Below are positions 31,963-41,258 of a stretch of DNA of 64,000 bases, one piece after another (positions within the stretch are counted from its first letter, which is position 1; each line of letters begins with the position of its first letter). The position numbers and the translations under genes are program-made. The DNA is from DTU036 sp964346475 (lineage in GTDB: Bacteria; Bacillota; Clostridia; Peptostreptococcales; Acidaminobacteraceae): contig CAYFUM010000002.1 of NCBI GenBank assembly GCA_964346475.1, forward strand, positions 29,140 through 93,139, read 5' to 3'. The notes under the pieces are model-generated. The model saw only the letters and a program-made list of their open reading frames with translations, had not been told where the DNA came from and made no database searches.

Positions 31963-33495
31963 TTATTTGGCATAGGATACTGCCCGGGATTCTCTTATTA
32001 TGTTGACCTTTACCTGTCCGGGATAATCCATCTCATCCTCAATGCGCTTGGCTACATTTCTAGATAGAAGTACCATTTCATCATCGCTAATTTCATCGGG
32101 AACCACCATAATTCTGATTTCCCTACCTGCCTGGACGGCGTAGGCATGGTCTACTCCTTCATAGGAATTTGCAATGGTTTCCAAGTTCTCTAGCCTTTTA
32201 ATGTAGCTATCCAGGGCTTCTCTTCTAGCCCCAGGTCTAGCTGCACTTATGGCGTCTGCCGCCGTAACTATAACAGCTTCAACAGTTGTAGGCTCATAAT
32301 CTCCATGGTGGGTACTCATGGCGTGGATTACTTCATCGGATTCACCATATTTTTTTAGAAGCTGCATACCAAGCTCTATATGGGTTCCTTCAACCTCAGT
32401 ATCAATTGCCTTTCCTATATCGTGGAACAAACCAGCTCTTTTAGCAATTCTGACATTGGCACCCAATTCCTTGGCCAGCATTCCTGCAACCTTGGCAACC
32501 TCGATACTATGGACCAGGACATTCTGTCCGTAGCTAGTTCTAAATTGCAACCTACCAATAAGTTTCACTAGTTCAGGATGTACTCTACCAAGCTCTAGTT
32601 CAAAGACTGCGTTTTTACCCTCTTCCTTCATCTTTTCTTCGATTTCGTTACGGGATTTATTAACCATGTCCTCGATTCGAGTGGGATGAATTCTTCCATC
32701 GGCTATCAACTTTTCCAGGGCCATACGGGTAATTTCTCGTCTAACAGGATCAAAGCAGGAAATAATTACTGCCTCTGGAGTATCATCTATTATCAAGTCG
32801 ACTCCTGTGGCCTTTTCCAAGGCCCTAATATTACGGCCTTCTCTTCCTATAATCCTGCCCTTCATTTCATCGTTGGGTAGTGTTACAGCACTGACGGTGT
32901 TTTCAGAGACATAGTCTGAAGATATCCTATGAAGGGTATTGGCAAGTATCTTCTGAGCTAACTTATTAGAATCCTCCTTGATTTCCTCTTCAATAGAACG
33001 GATACGAATTACCTTCTCCCTAGATAGTTGCTTATCCACCTCGTCTAAAAGGATGGATTTGGCTTCTTCTCGAGACAGGGCAGCTATTTTCTCCAGTGCC
33101 TTATCCTGTTCGTTTTTTTGATTTTCAAGTTGCTTTTTTAAAACTGTCACTTTTTTCTCAAGATTTGACAGTTCTCTCTCTCGTTTTTCCTGATCTTTTT
33201 GCTTTAATTCTAGGCTTTCTTCTTTTTGCAAATTTCGGCGCTCTACTCTTTGTATCTCGGAGCGTCGTTCTCTTGTTTCTTTTTCCAGATTAGATCGTAG
33301 ATTGTGGATTTCCTCTTTGGCTTCGAAAAGGGCTTCTTTTTTAACTATTTCAGCATTCTTTTTTGCTTCTAGGACAATATCGTTGGCCCTATCCTCTGCA
33401 GATCCAGTTTTTCTTTCACCAACTCTTTTTCTAAGTAGATATCCAAAAACAATACCGAGTATTGCTAATACGATATAAATAAGGAATGTTTCCAT
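31963..33495 (-). CDS. rny: Ribonuclease Y
   Basis: This membrane-anchored endonuclease starts mRNA decay in Bacillota. An N-terminal membrane helix (LIYIVLAILGIVFGYLL) is followed by a long coiled coil, a KH domain with IIGREGRNIRALE, and an HD domain with the HDIGKAID motif. Length is about 510 residues. The start is unclear: ATG at 33495 is 17 bases from a perfect AGGAGGTGAT site, while GTG at 33513 overlaps that site and ATT codons at 33504-33507 have ideal spacing. It has its own promoter and terminator. Confidence 0.93.
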   Translation of the reverse strand: METFLIYIVLAILGIVFGYLLRKRVGERKTGSAEDRANDIVLEAKKNAEIVKKEALFEAKEEIHNLRSNLEKETRERRSEIQRVERRNLQKEESLELKQKDQEKRERELSNLEKKVTVLKKQLENQKNEQDKALEKIAALSREEAKSILLDEVDKQLSREKVIRIRSIEEEIKEDSNKLAQKILANTLHRISSDYVSENTVSAVTLPNDEMKGRIIGREGRNIRALEKATGVDLIIDDTPEAVIISCFDPVRREITRMALEKLIADGRIHPTRIEDMVNKSRNEIEEKMKEEGKNAVFELELGRVHPELVKLIGRLQFRTSYGQNVLVHSIEVAKVAGMLAKELGANVRIAKRAGLFHDIGKAIDTEVEGTHIELGMQLLKKYGESDEVIHAMSTHHGDYEPTTVEAVIVTAADAISAARPGARREALDSYIKRLENLETIANSYEGVDHAYAVQAGREIRIMVVPDEISDDEMVLLSRNVAKRIEDEMDYPGQVKVNIIRESRAVSYAK

Positions 33496-33537
33496 GTTTG
33501 GAATAATAATCACCTCCTATATTTATCTAGCTTATTT

Positions 33538-33546
33538 ATTATAGCA
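33538..33546 (-). promoter_or_regulatory. Extended -10 promoter of rny
   Basis: TGCTATAAT on the minus strand is an extended -10 element between the recA terminator and the rny ribosome site. No strong -35 is visible. Confidence 0.65.
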
Positions 33547-33571
33547 TATATTCCATTTTCTTGTCTGCCTA

Positions 33572-33607
33572 TAAAAATAATGAGATGGTTTTATGCCATC
33601 TCATTAT
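33572..33607 (-). terminator. Terminator at the end of recA
   Basis: ATAATGAGATGG pairs with CCATCTCATTAT around a seven-base loop, followed by T-rich sequence. The left arm includes the last three codons of recA and the loop holds the stop, so the hairpin is partly inside the gene. Confidence 0.9.
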
Positions 33608-34601
33608 CAATTGTAGATATCTGATAAAATTCCCTTACTAATCTATCAATTTCCTCCAGGAGTTCGGGATCATCCAGAAGGAATTTCTTTACATTCTCAC
33701 GTCCCTGACCCAACCTATCTTCACCATAGGAATACCAAGAACCAGATTTTTTTACAATCTCAGCATCAACTGCAGCATCTAAAATACAGCCTTCACTGGA
33801 TATTCCCTTGCCATACATTATATCAAATTCTGCGGTTTTAAAGGGTGGAGCCACTTTATTTTTTACAACCCTAACCCTTGTCCTACTGCCTATCATTTCA
33901 TCTCTTTCCTTGATAGTCTCAATCCTGCGCACATCAAGTCTTACAGAGGAATAAAACTTAAGGGCATTACCACCAGTTGTTGTCTCTGGATTACCAAATG
34001 TAATACCAATTTTCATTCTAAGCTGGTTGATAAAAATAATACTGGTACTACTCTTACTAACTATACTAGTTAGTTTTCTAAGTGCCTGGCTCATGAGTCT
34101 GGCTTGTAGACCCATATGGCTATCACCCATTTCACCTGTCATTTCAGCCTTGGGGACTAGAGCTGCTACGGAGTCAACAACAATAACATCTATTGCGTTA
34201 CTTCGCACCAGAGCGTCGACTATTTCAAGGGCCTGTTCACCCGTATCGGGCTGGGACAATATCAGACCATCGGTATCTACACCAATATTTTTAGCGTAAA
34301 CAGGGTCTAAAGCATGCTCTGCATCTATAAAAGCTGCTACACCGCCTAATTTTTGTGCCTCAGCAATCATATGGAGAGCTACAGTGGTTTTACCACTGGA
34401 TTCTGGTCCATAAATCTCGATTATTCGTCCCCTTGGAATTCCACCTATACCTAGGGCTATATCCAGGGACAATGCACCCGTAGGAATTACTTTAATATCT
34501 CTAGCTGTGGGCTCATCCCCTAAGCGCATGATGGAGCCCTTACCAAACTGCCTTTCTATTTGAGAAAGGACATGATCTAAAGCCTTATCTTTTTCTGACA
34601 T
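33591..34601 (-). CDS. recA: Recombinase RecA
   Basis: The 336-residue recombinase catalyses strand exchange and activates LexA self-cleavage. Walker A is in IYGPESSGKTTVA, and loop L2 with FINQLRMKIG and NPETTTGGNALKFY is present. The C-terminal acidic tail is very short. An AGGT-type ribosome site overlaps the end of a LexA box. The order pgsA-cinA-recA-rny is standard for Bacillota. Confidence 0.98.
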   Translation of the reverse strand: MSEKDKALDHVLSQIERQFGKGSIMRLGDEPTARDIKVIPTGALSLDIALGIGGIPRGRIIEIYGPESSGKTTVALHMIAEAQKLGGVAAFIDAEHALDPVYAKNIGVDTDGLILSQPDTGEQALEIVDALVRSNAIDVIVVDSVAALVPKAEMTGEMGDSHMGLQARLMSQALRKLTSIVSKSSTSIIFINQLRMKIGITFGNPETTTGGNALKFYSSVRLDVRRIETIKERDEMIGSRTRVRVVKNKVAPPFKTAEFDIMYGKGISSEGCILDAAVDAEIVKKSGSWYSYGEDRLGQGRENVKKFLLDDPELLEEIDRLVREFYQISTIDNEMA

Positions 34602-34611
34602 ATTACCTCCC

Positions 34612-34623
34612 GAACATTAGTTC
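34612..34623 (-). promoter_or_regulatory. LexA (SOS) box of recA
   Basis: GAACTAATGTTC on the minus strand matches the Gram-positive LexA consensus GAACnnnnGTTC exactly. It lies ten bases downstream of the recA -10 element. LexA bound here would repress recA until DNA damage. Confidence 0.9.
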
Positions 34624-34632
34624 TGTAATTAC

Positions 34633-34661
34633 ATTCTATTCCATTACAGGCATTTTGGCAA
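34633..34661 (-). promoter_or_regulatory. Promoter of recA inside the end of cinA
   Basis: TTGCCA (34656-34661) and TAGAAT (34633-34638) are 17 bases apart on the minus strand. The -10 includes the cinA stop codon. Together with the LexA box it makes a separately inducible recA transcript within the operon. Confidence 0.75.
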
Positions 34662-35742
34662 GCACATTCCAAAGAGACGCCAAAGCAAAGATTATCATAG
34701 CCTGTCTTGCAGAATTTCTATTGCGACTTGGCACTTTTCTGTAGAAGGACTCCTCCCCCCAAGGTGATACTATATGGACATAGCATTTGCCTCTAAGAGC
34801 CTCGTCTTCATGTTCTGCATAGCCAGTGAGGCTTACTACTAGGTCAGTGCCGGTATTAATCCGACAGGACCTAGCGAGTACCCTGCTGGTATGTTGGCTT
34901 ACTGAGCTATAGGTATCTAAAAGTTCCCTGTTAATACCAAGAAGCCCAATCTTTGCCTCTTCCTGGTAGACTACATAGCCTCCAAAAACCACATCACTAG
35001 AACCCGACACACTGGTAAGAGCTTTTAATATGCCACCGCTGGTGGCTGATTCAGCGCAGGAGATGGTAAGTCTATTATCCTTGAGCTTGGTAAGGATGCT
35101 CTCTTCAAGATCCATCTTGCCTCTATAAAAGATATAATCCCTATAGAGGTTCTCAACCTTTTCGATTAAAGCTTCCAGCTGTCTTTCATCCCTTGAGAAG
35201 ACCCTGAGGCTGACATAGCCAATAGATACGTAGGTCAGAAGATTAGAAGCTTCTTCACCGAAATTTTCTTTAAAACTTCGTTCCAGATCATATTCGCCTA
35301 TTCCCATAAGGTGAAATATTCCTTCATAGAGCTGCTCTTTTTCTAAAATCTCATCTATAACATTAAACATAGGGACATTTTCATTGGGTGGACCTGGTAC
35401 TAGGATAAGGTATTTACCGTTTTTTTTCAATAAATAACCCTGGGCCGCACCATTATGGTTGGGAATAATTTCCTCCTCAAAATCAGGAAACTGCCCTTTG
35501 GTCACACTATAGGTCATATCATCCTTTGTCTGGCCAAGTCCCCCGGTTATTACAAGGAGGTCCACCTCATCCATCATGTAGTTTAGAGCCCTCTGAAGAG
35601 CTTGGGGCTCATCGGGAGGATTGATTGAAAGGGCAACTTCAATTCCTCGGTGGAGGAAAAACTGTCCCAAGTTAGCTTTATTTTTATCTAGAATCCGACC
35701 CTGGAGAACTTCATCTCCAATTGTCATCACCCCTACTCTCAT
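34636..35742 (-). CDS. cinA: CinA family protein (nicotinamide-nucleotide amidase)
   Basis: The N-terminal MoaB-like domain (VGVMTIGDEVLQG, VITGGLGQTKDD, LVPGPPNE) is followed by the C-terminal amidase domain with CAESATSGG and the GGYVVYQEEAKIGLLG block. The amidase recycles NMN to nicotinate mononucleotide. At 368 residues it is about 45 shorter than usual; the missing part is a helical stretch in the N-domain, right after the GGLGQTKDD loop. It overlaps pgsA by four bases and precedes recA. Confidence 0.88.
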   Translation of the reverse strand: MRVGVMTIGDEVLQGRILDKNKANLGQFFLHRGIEVALSINPPDEPQALQRALNYMMDEVDLLVITGGLGQTKDDMTYSVTKGQFPDFEEEIIPNHNGAAQGYLLKKNGKYLILVPGPPNENVPMFNVIDEILEKEQLYEGIFHLMGIGEYDLERSFKENFGEEASNLLTYVSIGYVSLRVFSRDERQLEALIEKVENLYRDYIFYRGKMDLEESILTKLKDNRLTISCAESATSGGILKALTSVSGSSDVVFGGYVVYQEEAKIGLLGINRELLDTYSSVSQHTSRVLARSCRINTGTDLVVSLTGYAEHEDEALRGKCYVHIVSPWGEESFYRKVPSRNRNSARQAMIIFALASLWNVLAKMPVME

Positions 35743-36266
35743 TCTCCTATCACCTCTTTATTTTTCCATATATAATCAACTGCTGATATAAGACTAATCA
35801 GAGCCATAAGGCCCACTAGCAAATCCACGGGTAGGTTCCTTTCTATCTTGAAAACATACATTATATGAATAACAATTATGGTTGACATTTGTAACAAGGT
35901 TTTTAACTTGCCATAGATACTTGCAGCTATAACAAGATCCTTGGATGCGGCAACCGCCCTAAATACAGATATAAGGATTTCACGAAGTGTGATTATAAGA
36001 AGTATCCCTGGAGAAATTGAGCCCTTATACATAAATACTGTAAAGGCAGTGATAGTTAAAAACTTATCTGCCAGCGGGTCCATTAACTTACCTAAAGAAG
36101 TAATCATAGAGTATTTCCTGGCTACATAGCCATCAAGAAAATCTGTAAAAGCTGCAAGGGAAAACAAAACCAGGGCTAAAGTATCATAGCCCGTGTATAG
36201 CGCAATATAATAGTATGCTGGAACACATAACATACGAAACATCGTAAGTTTATTTGCTAGATTCAT
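35739..36266 (-). CDS. pgsA: CDP-diacylglycerol-glycerol-3-phosphate 3-phosphatidyltransferase
   Basis: A 175-residue membrane enzyme with the CDP-alcohol phosphotransferase motif seen as DFLDGYVARKYSMITSLGKLMDPLADK split over residues 43-69. It makes phosphatidylglycerol phosphate from the CDP-diacylglycerol supplied by CdsA. It overlaps rimO by 17 bases and cinA by four. Confidence 0.94.
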   Translation of the reverse strand: MNLANKLTMFRMLCVPAYYYIALYTGYDTLALVLFSLAAFTDFLDGYVARKYSMITSLGKLMDPLADKFLTITAFTVFMYKGSISPGILLIITLREILISVFRAVAASKDLVIAASIYGKLKTLLQMSTIIVIHIMYVFKIERNLPVDLLVGLMALISLISAVDYIWKNKEVIGE

Positions 36267-37548
36267 CTATCTCCCCTACCAAATCGTAATCTGAGTTGGA
36301 GATAATCCTAACCCTTATCATTTCTCCAAGCTCCACTCCACCTCCAGCCACATAGACTATACCATCGACCTCGGGAGAGTCAGCCTTTGTCCTGCCTATC
36401 CAAGAATCATTATACACCTCATCCACCAAGACTTCTAGGCTTCTTCCAACATATTCAGACATTTTCTCCAGGGAGACAATTCTTTGGACTTCCATTATTT
36501 CATCATACCTCTGTCTTTTGACTTCTTCGGGTATTTTATCAGCCAGCCTAAAACTAGCTATTTCATCTTCATCGGAGTAAACAAAGGCACCTAATTTATC
36601 AAAGCCTTGTTCTTGAACAAAATCCTTTAAAACCTGAAAATCTTCCTGGCTTTCTCCAGGAAAACCCACCATTACCGTACTTCTTAATACAATGTTGGGG
36701 ATTATCTTTCTAGCTGTTTTTATGACACGCCTAAGGTCAGCCTGGCTGGTGTGTCTGTTCATCATTTTTAAAATCCTATCACTAGCATGCTGGATTGGCA
36801 TATCTAAATAGGGCAATACCTTATTAAGCTCAGCAATCCTGAGAAAAAACTCCTCATCTAGGAGGTCTGGATAGACATATTGAAGCCTAATCCATTGAAT
36901 TTTTTCAATGTCATTTAAAGCCTCAAGGAGTTCTAGTATTTCTATTTGTCCCCTATCCTGGCCAAATCTACTTAAATCCTGGGCAATTAAGATAAGTTCT
37001 TTAACACCCCCATCAGCCAGCTCCTCAGCCTCTTTAACTAGATCTTCTATGGTCTTGCTCCTCATAGGACCTCTAAGCTTTGGTATTATGCAGTAACTAC
37101 AATGGTTATCACAACCCTCAGAGATTTTCAGGTATTCATAGGGCTTACTTACCTCTTTATGGCTAAAGGAAGCCAGGGGAAAGTCTATCCTATCAAAGTA
37201 GGAACCCTTTTCACCAATGTACTTGTCAATTCTATGGCTATAGGAGGTTCCTAGGAAAAGATCAACTTCAGGCAGTTCCTTAATAAGGGATGCCTGGTAT
37301 CTCTGGCTGAGGCAACCAGAAACTATGAGACTTTTACAAGAGGTCTTTTTATAGTCAGCTAGTTCCAAGATCGCCTCAATACCTTCTGAAACTGCTGCTT
37401 CTATAAATCCACAGGTATGAACAATTATATAGTCAGCTCCATGTGGACCAGATAAAGGTAGATATCCCTGATCTATAAGTAAGCTCTTCATGTTATTTAC
37501 ATCATCTGTGTTTTTTGCACATCCTAGTTCATGTATATAAAATTTCAT
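36250..37548 (-). CDS. rimO: Ribosomal protein S12 methylthiotransferase RimO
   Basis: The 432-residue radical SAM enzyme methylthiolates an Asp of S12. An N-terminal UPF0004 domain has cysteines in LGCAKNTDD, HTCGF and SGCLSQRY. The radical SAM CxxxCxxC is EGCDNHCSYCIIPKLRG, and a C-terminal TRAM domain follows. The ELGCAKN start separates RimO from MiaB. It overlaps mnmH by 20 bases. Confidence 0.94.
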   Translation of the reverse strand: MKFYIHELGCAKNTDDVNNMKSLLIDQGYLPLSGPHGADYIIVHTCGFIEAAVSEGIEAILELADYKKTSCKSLIVSGCLSQRYQASLIKELPEVDLFLGTSYSHRIDKYIGEKGSYFDRIDFPLASFSHKEVSKPYEYLKISEGCDNHCSYCIIPKLRGPMRSKTIEDLVKEAEELADGGVKELILIAQDLSRFGQDRGQIEILELLEALNDIEKIQWIRLQYVYPDLLDEEFFLRIAELNKVLPYLDMPIQHASDRILKMMNRHTSQADLRRVIKTARKIIPNIVLRSTVMVGFPGESQEDFQVLKDFVQEQGFDKLGAFVYSDEDEIASFRLADKIPEEVKRQRYDEIMEVQRIVSLEKMSEYVGRSLEVLVDEVYNDSWIGRTKADSPEVDGIVYVAGGGVELGEMIRVRIISNSDYDLVGEIDESSK

Positions 37549-38554
37549 TTATTCTTCTTCCTATTTCTTCAATACTCTCTATCTCATCAATGTTGAAATC
37601 TTCCACCACCCTATCCTGGCCTCTTTTAATACTATGACTATAAAGAGGGTCATAGTAATATAGAAGAAGAATCTCTATTGCCTTGGCCATGGATCCTTGT
37701 AGCAGGAGGCCTTCAAGCTCCTGGCATGTTTTTTTACCCAGCTGCTTTTTTAGCCTCCAAATATCCCTAATAAGCTCCTGGCGATTTTCTAACAGCTTAA
37801 CAGAATATTCCTCTTCCAAGAGTTTAACCCGGCTGGACAAGCTAGCTTCTAATAAAACTACCGGGGAGTTTTGCATCTTTTTTTTAAGTTCCGTAGGTAG
37901 AAAGAGATTTCCAATTCTAGATGACTCAGCCTCCACCAGAATAGAATCCTTAGCACTATAAATCCAGTTAAAAAGGTTGTTTTCAAATTGCTTTTGTGTA
38001 GGCTGCTTATCAAGACCAAGGCCTCCAAAAACCGACCCTCTATGAGAAGCCATCTCCTCTAAATCTAGGACTTCAAATTCACCTTTTAATTCATTTAAAA
38101 TCCTGGTTTTACCTACTCCCGTCAAGCCCTGAAAGACTAGAAGCTTCCTTTTTTCGATTTCTATAGGTAGGTTTTCCAGAAGGAAATTTCTATAGCTCTT
38201 ATATCCACCAATAAGTTTATGTAGACCGGAGTGGCTGGGAGCAAGAAGTCTATATAGGGTATCTGACCTCATTCCTCCTCTAGAGCAATAGATAACAAGC
38301 TCACCAAGCTCTAATAAAGCTTCAATTTCTTGAACCAAACTACTAAGCTTGGGGAGAACATGGTCATAGCCAAGTTTTACAGCCTTATCTCTACCCTGAT
38401 TCTTATAGGTATAGCCAATTAATTCTCTGGCTGTATCATCTAAGATTGGTAGAGAAGTGGCAAAAGGAATATGGGATAAGCCATATTCCTTTTCACTCCT
38501 TAAATCTACAAAAATATACTTGCCCTTTAGAGCTTCTTCTATTCCTAATTCCAT
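37529..38554 (-). CDS. mnmH: tRNA 2-selenouridine synthase
   Basis: The 341-residue protein has a rhodanese domain with catalytic Cys90 in VIYCSRGGMRS and a P-loop domain with GLTGVGKT at residues 143-150. SelU/MnmH replaces the sulfur of 2-thiouridine at U34 with selenium from selenophosphate, via a geranylated intermediate. It works on the product of MnmA. It shows that the organism makes selenophosphate, though selD is not in the window. It lies between ftsK and rimO with overlaps of 10 and 20 bases. Confidence 0.93.
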   Translation of the reverse strand: MELGIEEALKGKYIFVDLRSEKEYGLSHIPFATSLPILDDTARELIGYTYKNQGRDKAVKLGYDHVLPKLSSLVQEIEALLELGELVIYCSRGGMRSDTLYRLLAPSHSGLHKLIGGYKSYRNFLLENLPIEIEKRKLLVFQGLTGVGKTRILNELKGEFEVLDLEEMASHRGSVFGGLGLDKQPTQKQFENNLFNWIYSAKDSILVEAESSRIGNLFLPTELKKKMQNSPVVLLEASLSSRVKLLEEEYSVKLLENRQELIRDIWRLKKQLGKKTCQELEGLLLQGSMAKAIEILLLYYYDPLYSHSIKRGQDRVVEDFNIDEIESIEEIGRRINEILYT

Positions 38555-40815
38555 GGTTCAACTTCCTCAAAATCGCTAACCAGCACATCCCTGGGCTTAC
38601 TAGCCTGTGGTGGACCTACAATACCAAGGGAATCCATCATATCTATTAGCCTTCCAGCTCTATTGTAGCCTATTCTAAAGCGTCTTTGTAGCATACTTGC
38701 CGAAGCACTCTTGGCGTCTATTACAAGCCTTATAGCGTCTTCTAGATACTCATCATCATATAGGGAATCCTGGCTCTGTTGGGGCTTCTCAATGATCTCC
38801 TCATTATAATGGGTCTCGATATCTTGGCCCTTTATAAAGTCAACAAGTTTTGCAATTTCATCATCGGAGACGAAGCAGCCCTGGACCCTTTTGGGCCTAT
38901 TGCTGCCAAAGGGTGAGAAGAGCATATCTCCTTTACCTAGTAATTTTTCAGCTCCAGACATATCCAGTATAATCCTCGAGTCTATTGCAGAACTAACCGC
39001 AAAGGAAATTCTTGAGGGTATATTGGTCTTTATCTGGCCAGTAATAACCTCAGTTGATGGTCTTTGAGTAGCCACTATCAGATGTATTCCTGCAGCCCTT
39101 GCCATTTGGGAAAGCCTTGCAATAGAGTCTTCGACCTGGGCCGATGCCACCATCATAAGGTCTGCCAGCTCATCAATAACAACTACTATCCTAGGTAGTT
39201 TATCTTCTATTTTACTATTAAATCCTGCAATATCCTTTACCCTAGCCTCAGCGAAGACTTCATAGCGTCTGGTCATTTCGTTGACAGCCCAACCCAGAGC
39301 CATAGCTGCCTTTTTGGGATCTGTGACAACAGGCAAAATAAGATGGGGTATCCCATTATAGTTGCTCAGTTCCACAACCTTGGGGTCAATAAGAAGCAGC
39401 TTTACCTCATCGGGGGAAGCATTTATTAAAAGGCTTGCAATTATTGTATTAATGCAAACACTTTTTCCAGATCCTGTGCTTCCAGCAATTAAAAGGTGGG
39501 GCATGGCTGCTAGATCTGCCACCACAGGCCTACCCGAGATATCCTTACCAAGGGCTACAGCCAGGTGGGAGGAAATTGACTTATATTCTCTACTTGAAAG
39601 TATTTCTCTAAGTGCCACAGAGTCCTTTTCATTGTTAGGAATTTCTATGCCCACAGTGCTTCTACCAGGTATAGGGGCTACCCTAACCTGGGGTACAGCC
39701 ATATTTAGCGCAATGTCGTCAGCTAGGCCTGTTAGTTTAGAAATCTTTGTCCCTGGCTCCAACTGTAATTCAAAGCGATTTACAATAGGCCCCTTTACTA
39801 CTTCTCGAATACTTGCCTTAACAGAAAAATTCAGGAGAATTTCCTCAAGTTTTCGAGCCAACTCTCTAGCCTGTTGTTTTTCTAGGCTACCGTCTTTAGA
39901 CACTTTATTAGCATTTGCTAAAAGTTTTAGAGAAGGCTTTCTGTATTTTGACCCAGATTTTACAGGCCTAGGCAGATCTATCTCCAGACTCTCTAGAACC
40001 TGCTTTTCCATAGTAGCCCTAGGTTGTTCTTCCACCTCAGTCTTGGGGTCATCTAAAATCTCCTCTTTATTTTCAATATTTTCATCCAGAAGTTTTATAT
40101 GTACATGATCATAATCATCACTAAAATTAAACTCCCGAGTTTGAACTTCTTCTTCTAGCTCTAGAGACTCTGGCCTCTTATTAGATCCAAAAAGAAATGA
40201 TTCTTCCCTGACAGGTCTGACAGCCTTTTCCCTTTTAGGGGCTTTTATTTTCTCTTTCTTCTCCCTAGGTTTTGAATGGTTTTTCTGAAAATCTGCAACA
40301 GAAAGCCTGGTAAAAAAGTAGAAGGAAAGTAGACCTAGAGCCAGGGCAAGTATTATAAGTCCATAGTTCCCTGTAGCCTTATAGGTTAAAACCACCAGGA
40401 GGTTACCAAAAGTCCCCGCGCTCTCACCCTTTATTCCTGTCTCAAAGGACCTCCTAAAGGTAGAAATGTTGTCAGAAAAAATTTGTAAAATAGGATTTAA
40501 AAGTAGATAACCCTGGATAAAGGTAGTCATTATAAAAAATGTCACTATTCCCGCACTAAACCTGGCCCTATTATCCTGCATAGAAGGCATAATCCTTAAG
40601 CTAAACAGGATGAAAAAGGCAAGGGGTAAAAAATAACCTGAGAAACCAAAGGTACCCAAGGTAAATTTTCGGACCAACTCTCCTATGGCACCTGTTTTGT
40701 TGGAAAATATAGCTACCAAGTAAAATATCAAAGCAGCCAAAAGAAGGGTAAATTTCACATGAACCATGGTGGATTTATCCTTCTTCTTTGTACTTTTTTT
40801 TCTATTTTTAGCCAT
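38545..40815 (-). CDS. ftsK: DNA translocase FtsK/SpoIIIE
   Basis: The 756-residue DNA pump clears chromosomes from the division septum. Four membrane helices are in residues about 20-180, a charged linker follows, and the motor has Walker A AGSTGSGKSVCIN and Walker B VVVIDELADLM. The C-terminal winged-helix gamma domain (MLQRRFRIGYNRAGRLIDMM) reads polar DNA motifs. Whether it is the division FtsK or the sporulation SpoIIIE cannot be decided here. It starts eight bases after dut. Confidence 0.95.
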   Translation of the reverse strand: MAKNRKKSTKKKDKSTMVHVKFTLLLAALIFYLVAIFSNKTGAIGELVRKFTLGTFGFSGYFLPLAFFILFSLRIMPSMQDNRARFSAGIVTFFIMTTFIQGYLLLNPILQIFSDNISTFRRSFETGIKGESAGTFGNLLVVLTYKATGNYGLIILALALGLLSFYFFTRLSVADFQKNHSKPREKKEKIKAPKREKAVRPVREESFLFGSNKRPESLELEEEVQTREFNFSDDYDHVHIKLLDENIENKEEILDDPKTEVEEQPRATMEKQVLESLEIDLPRPVKSGSKYRKPSLKLLANANKVSKDGSLEKQQARELARKLEEILLNFSVKASIREVVKGPIVNRFELQLEPGTKISKLTGLADDIALNMAVPQVRVAPIPGRSTVGIEIPNNEKDSVALREILSSREYKSISSHLAVALGKDISGRPVVADLAAMPHLLIAGSTGSGKSVCINTIIASLLINASPDEVKLLLIDPKVVELSNYNGIPHLILPVVTDPKKAAMALGWAVNEMTRRYEVFAEARVKDIAGFNSKIEDKLPRIVVVIDELADLMMVASAQVEDSIARLSQMARAAGIHLIVATQRPSTEVITGQIKTNIPSRISFAVSSAIDSRIILDMSGAEKLLGKGDMLFSPFGSNRPKRVQGCFVSDDEIAKLVDFIKGQDIETHYNEEIIEKPQQSQDSLYDDEYLEDAIRLVIDAKSASASMLQRRFRIGYNRAGRLIDMMDSLGIVGPPQASKPRDVLVSDFEEVEPWN

Positions 40816-40823
40816 ATTACCTC

Positions 40824-41258
40824 CTATAAGCTACCCGTTGAGCCAAACCCTCCACTTCCCCTGCTAGTCTCTCCGATCACCTCAACTTCTTCAAGATTGG
40901 CTTGTATTACAGCGGAGAAAACAAGCTGGGCAATGCGCTCACCATCTTCTACAATATAGGATTCTTTAGATAGGTTGACAAGGGGGATCATAAGCTCCCC
41001 CCTATAGTCACTATCTATTGTGCCGATAGCATTTATAAGGCTAAGGCCATGTTTAATACTCATGCCGCTTCTTGGCCTAATTTGGGCTTCATAACCCTGG
41101 GGGAGCTCTATAAAGAGCCCTGTAGGTATAAGCCTTCTTTCCAAGGAATCAAGCTTAATGGGTTCTTCTAGAAAAGCTCTCAAATCCATACCCGCTGAGC
41201 CTGGCGTCTTATATTCAGGCAGTGGATGGTGGGATTTGTTAATTACTCTAACCTTCAC
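40824..41258 (-). CDS. dut: dUTP diphosphatase
   Basis: A 144-residue trimeric dUTPase with all five motifs visible: PGSAGMDLRA, PRSGMS, GTIDSDYRGE, GERIAQLVF and the C-terminal GSGGFGSTG that closes the active site. It keeps uracil out of DNA. The start is GTG at 41258, overlapping the pnp stop by 11 bases. Confidence 0.95.
   Translation of the reverse strand: MKVRVINKSHHPLPEYKTPGSAGMDLRAFLEEPIKLDSLERRLIPTGLFIELPQGYEAQIRPRSGMSIKHGLSLINAIGTIDSDYRGELMIPLVNLSKESYIVEDGERIAQLVFSAVIQANLEEVEVIGETSRGSGGFGSTGSL

Noticed and set aside
39362..40108. Long open frame on the plus strand opposite ftsK
   Set aside because: It lies wholly inside ftsK, has no promoter or ribosome site and no recognisable domain.
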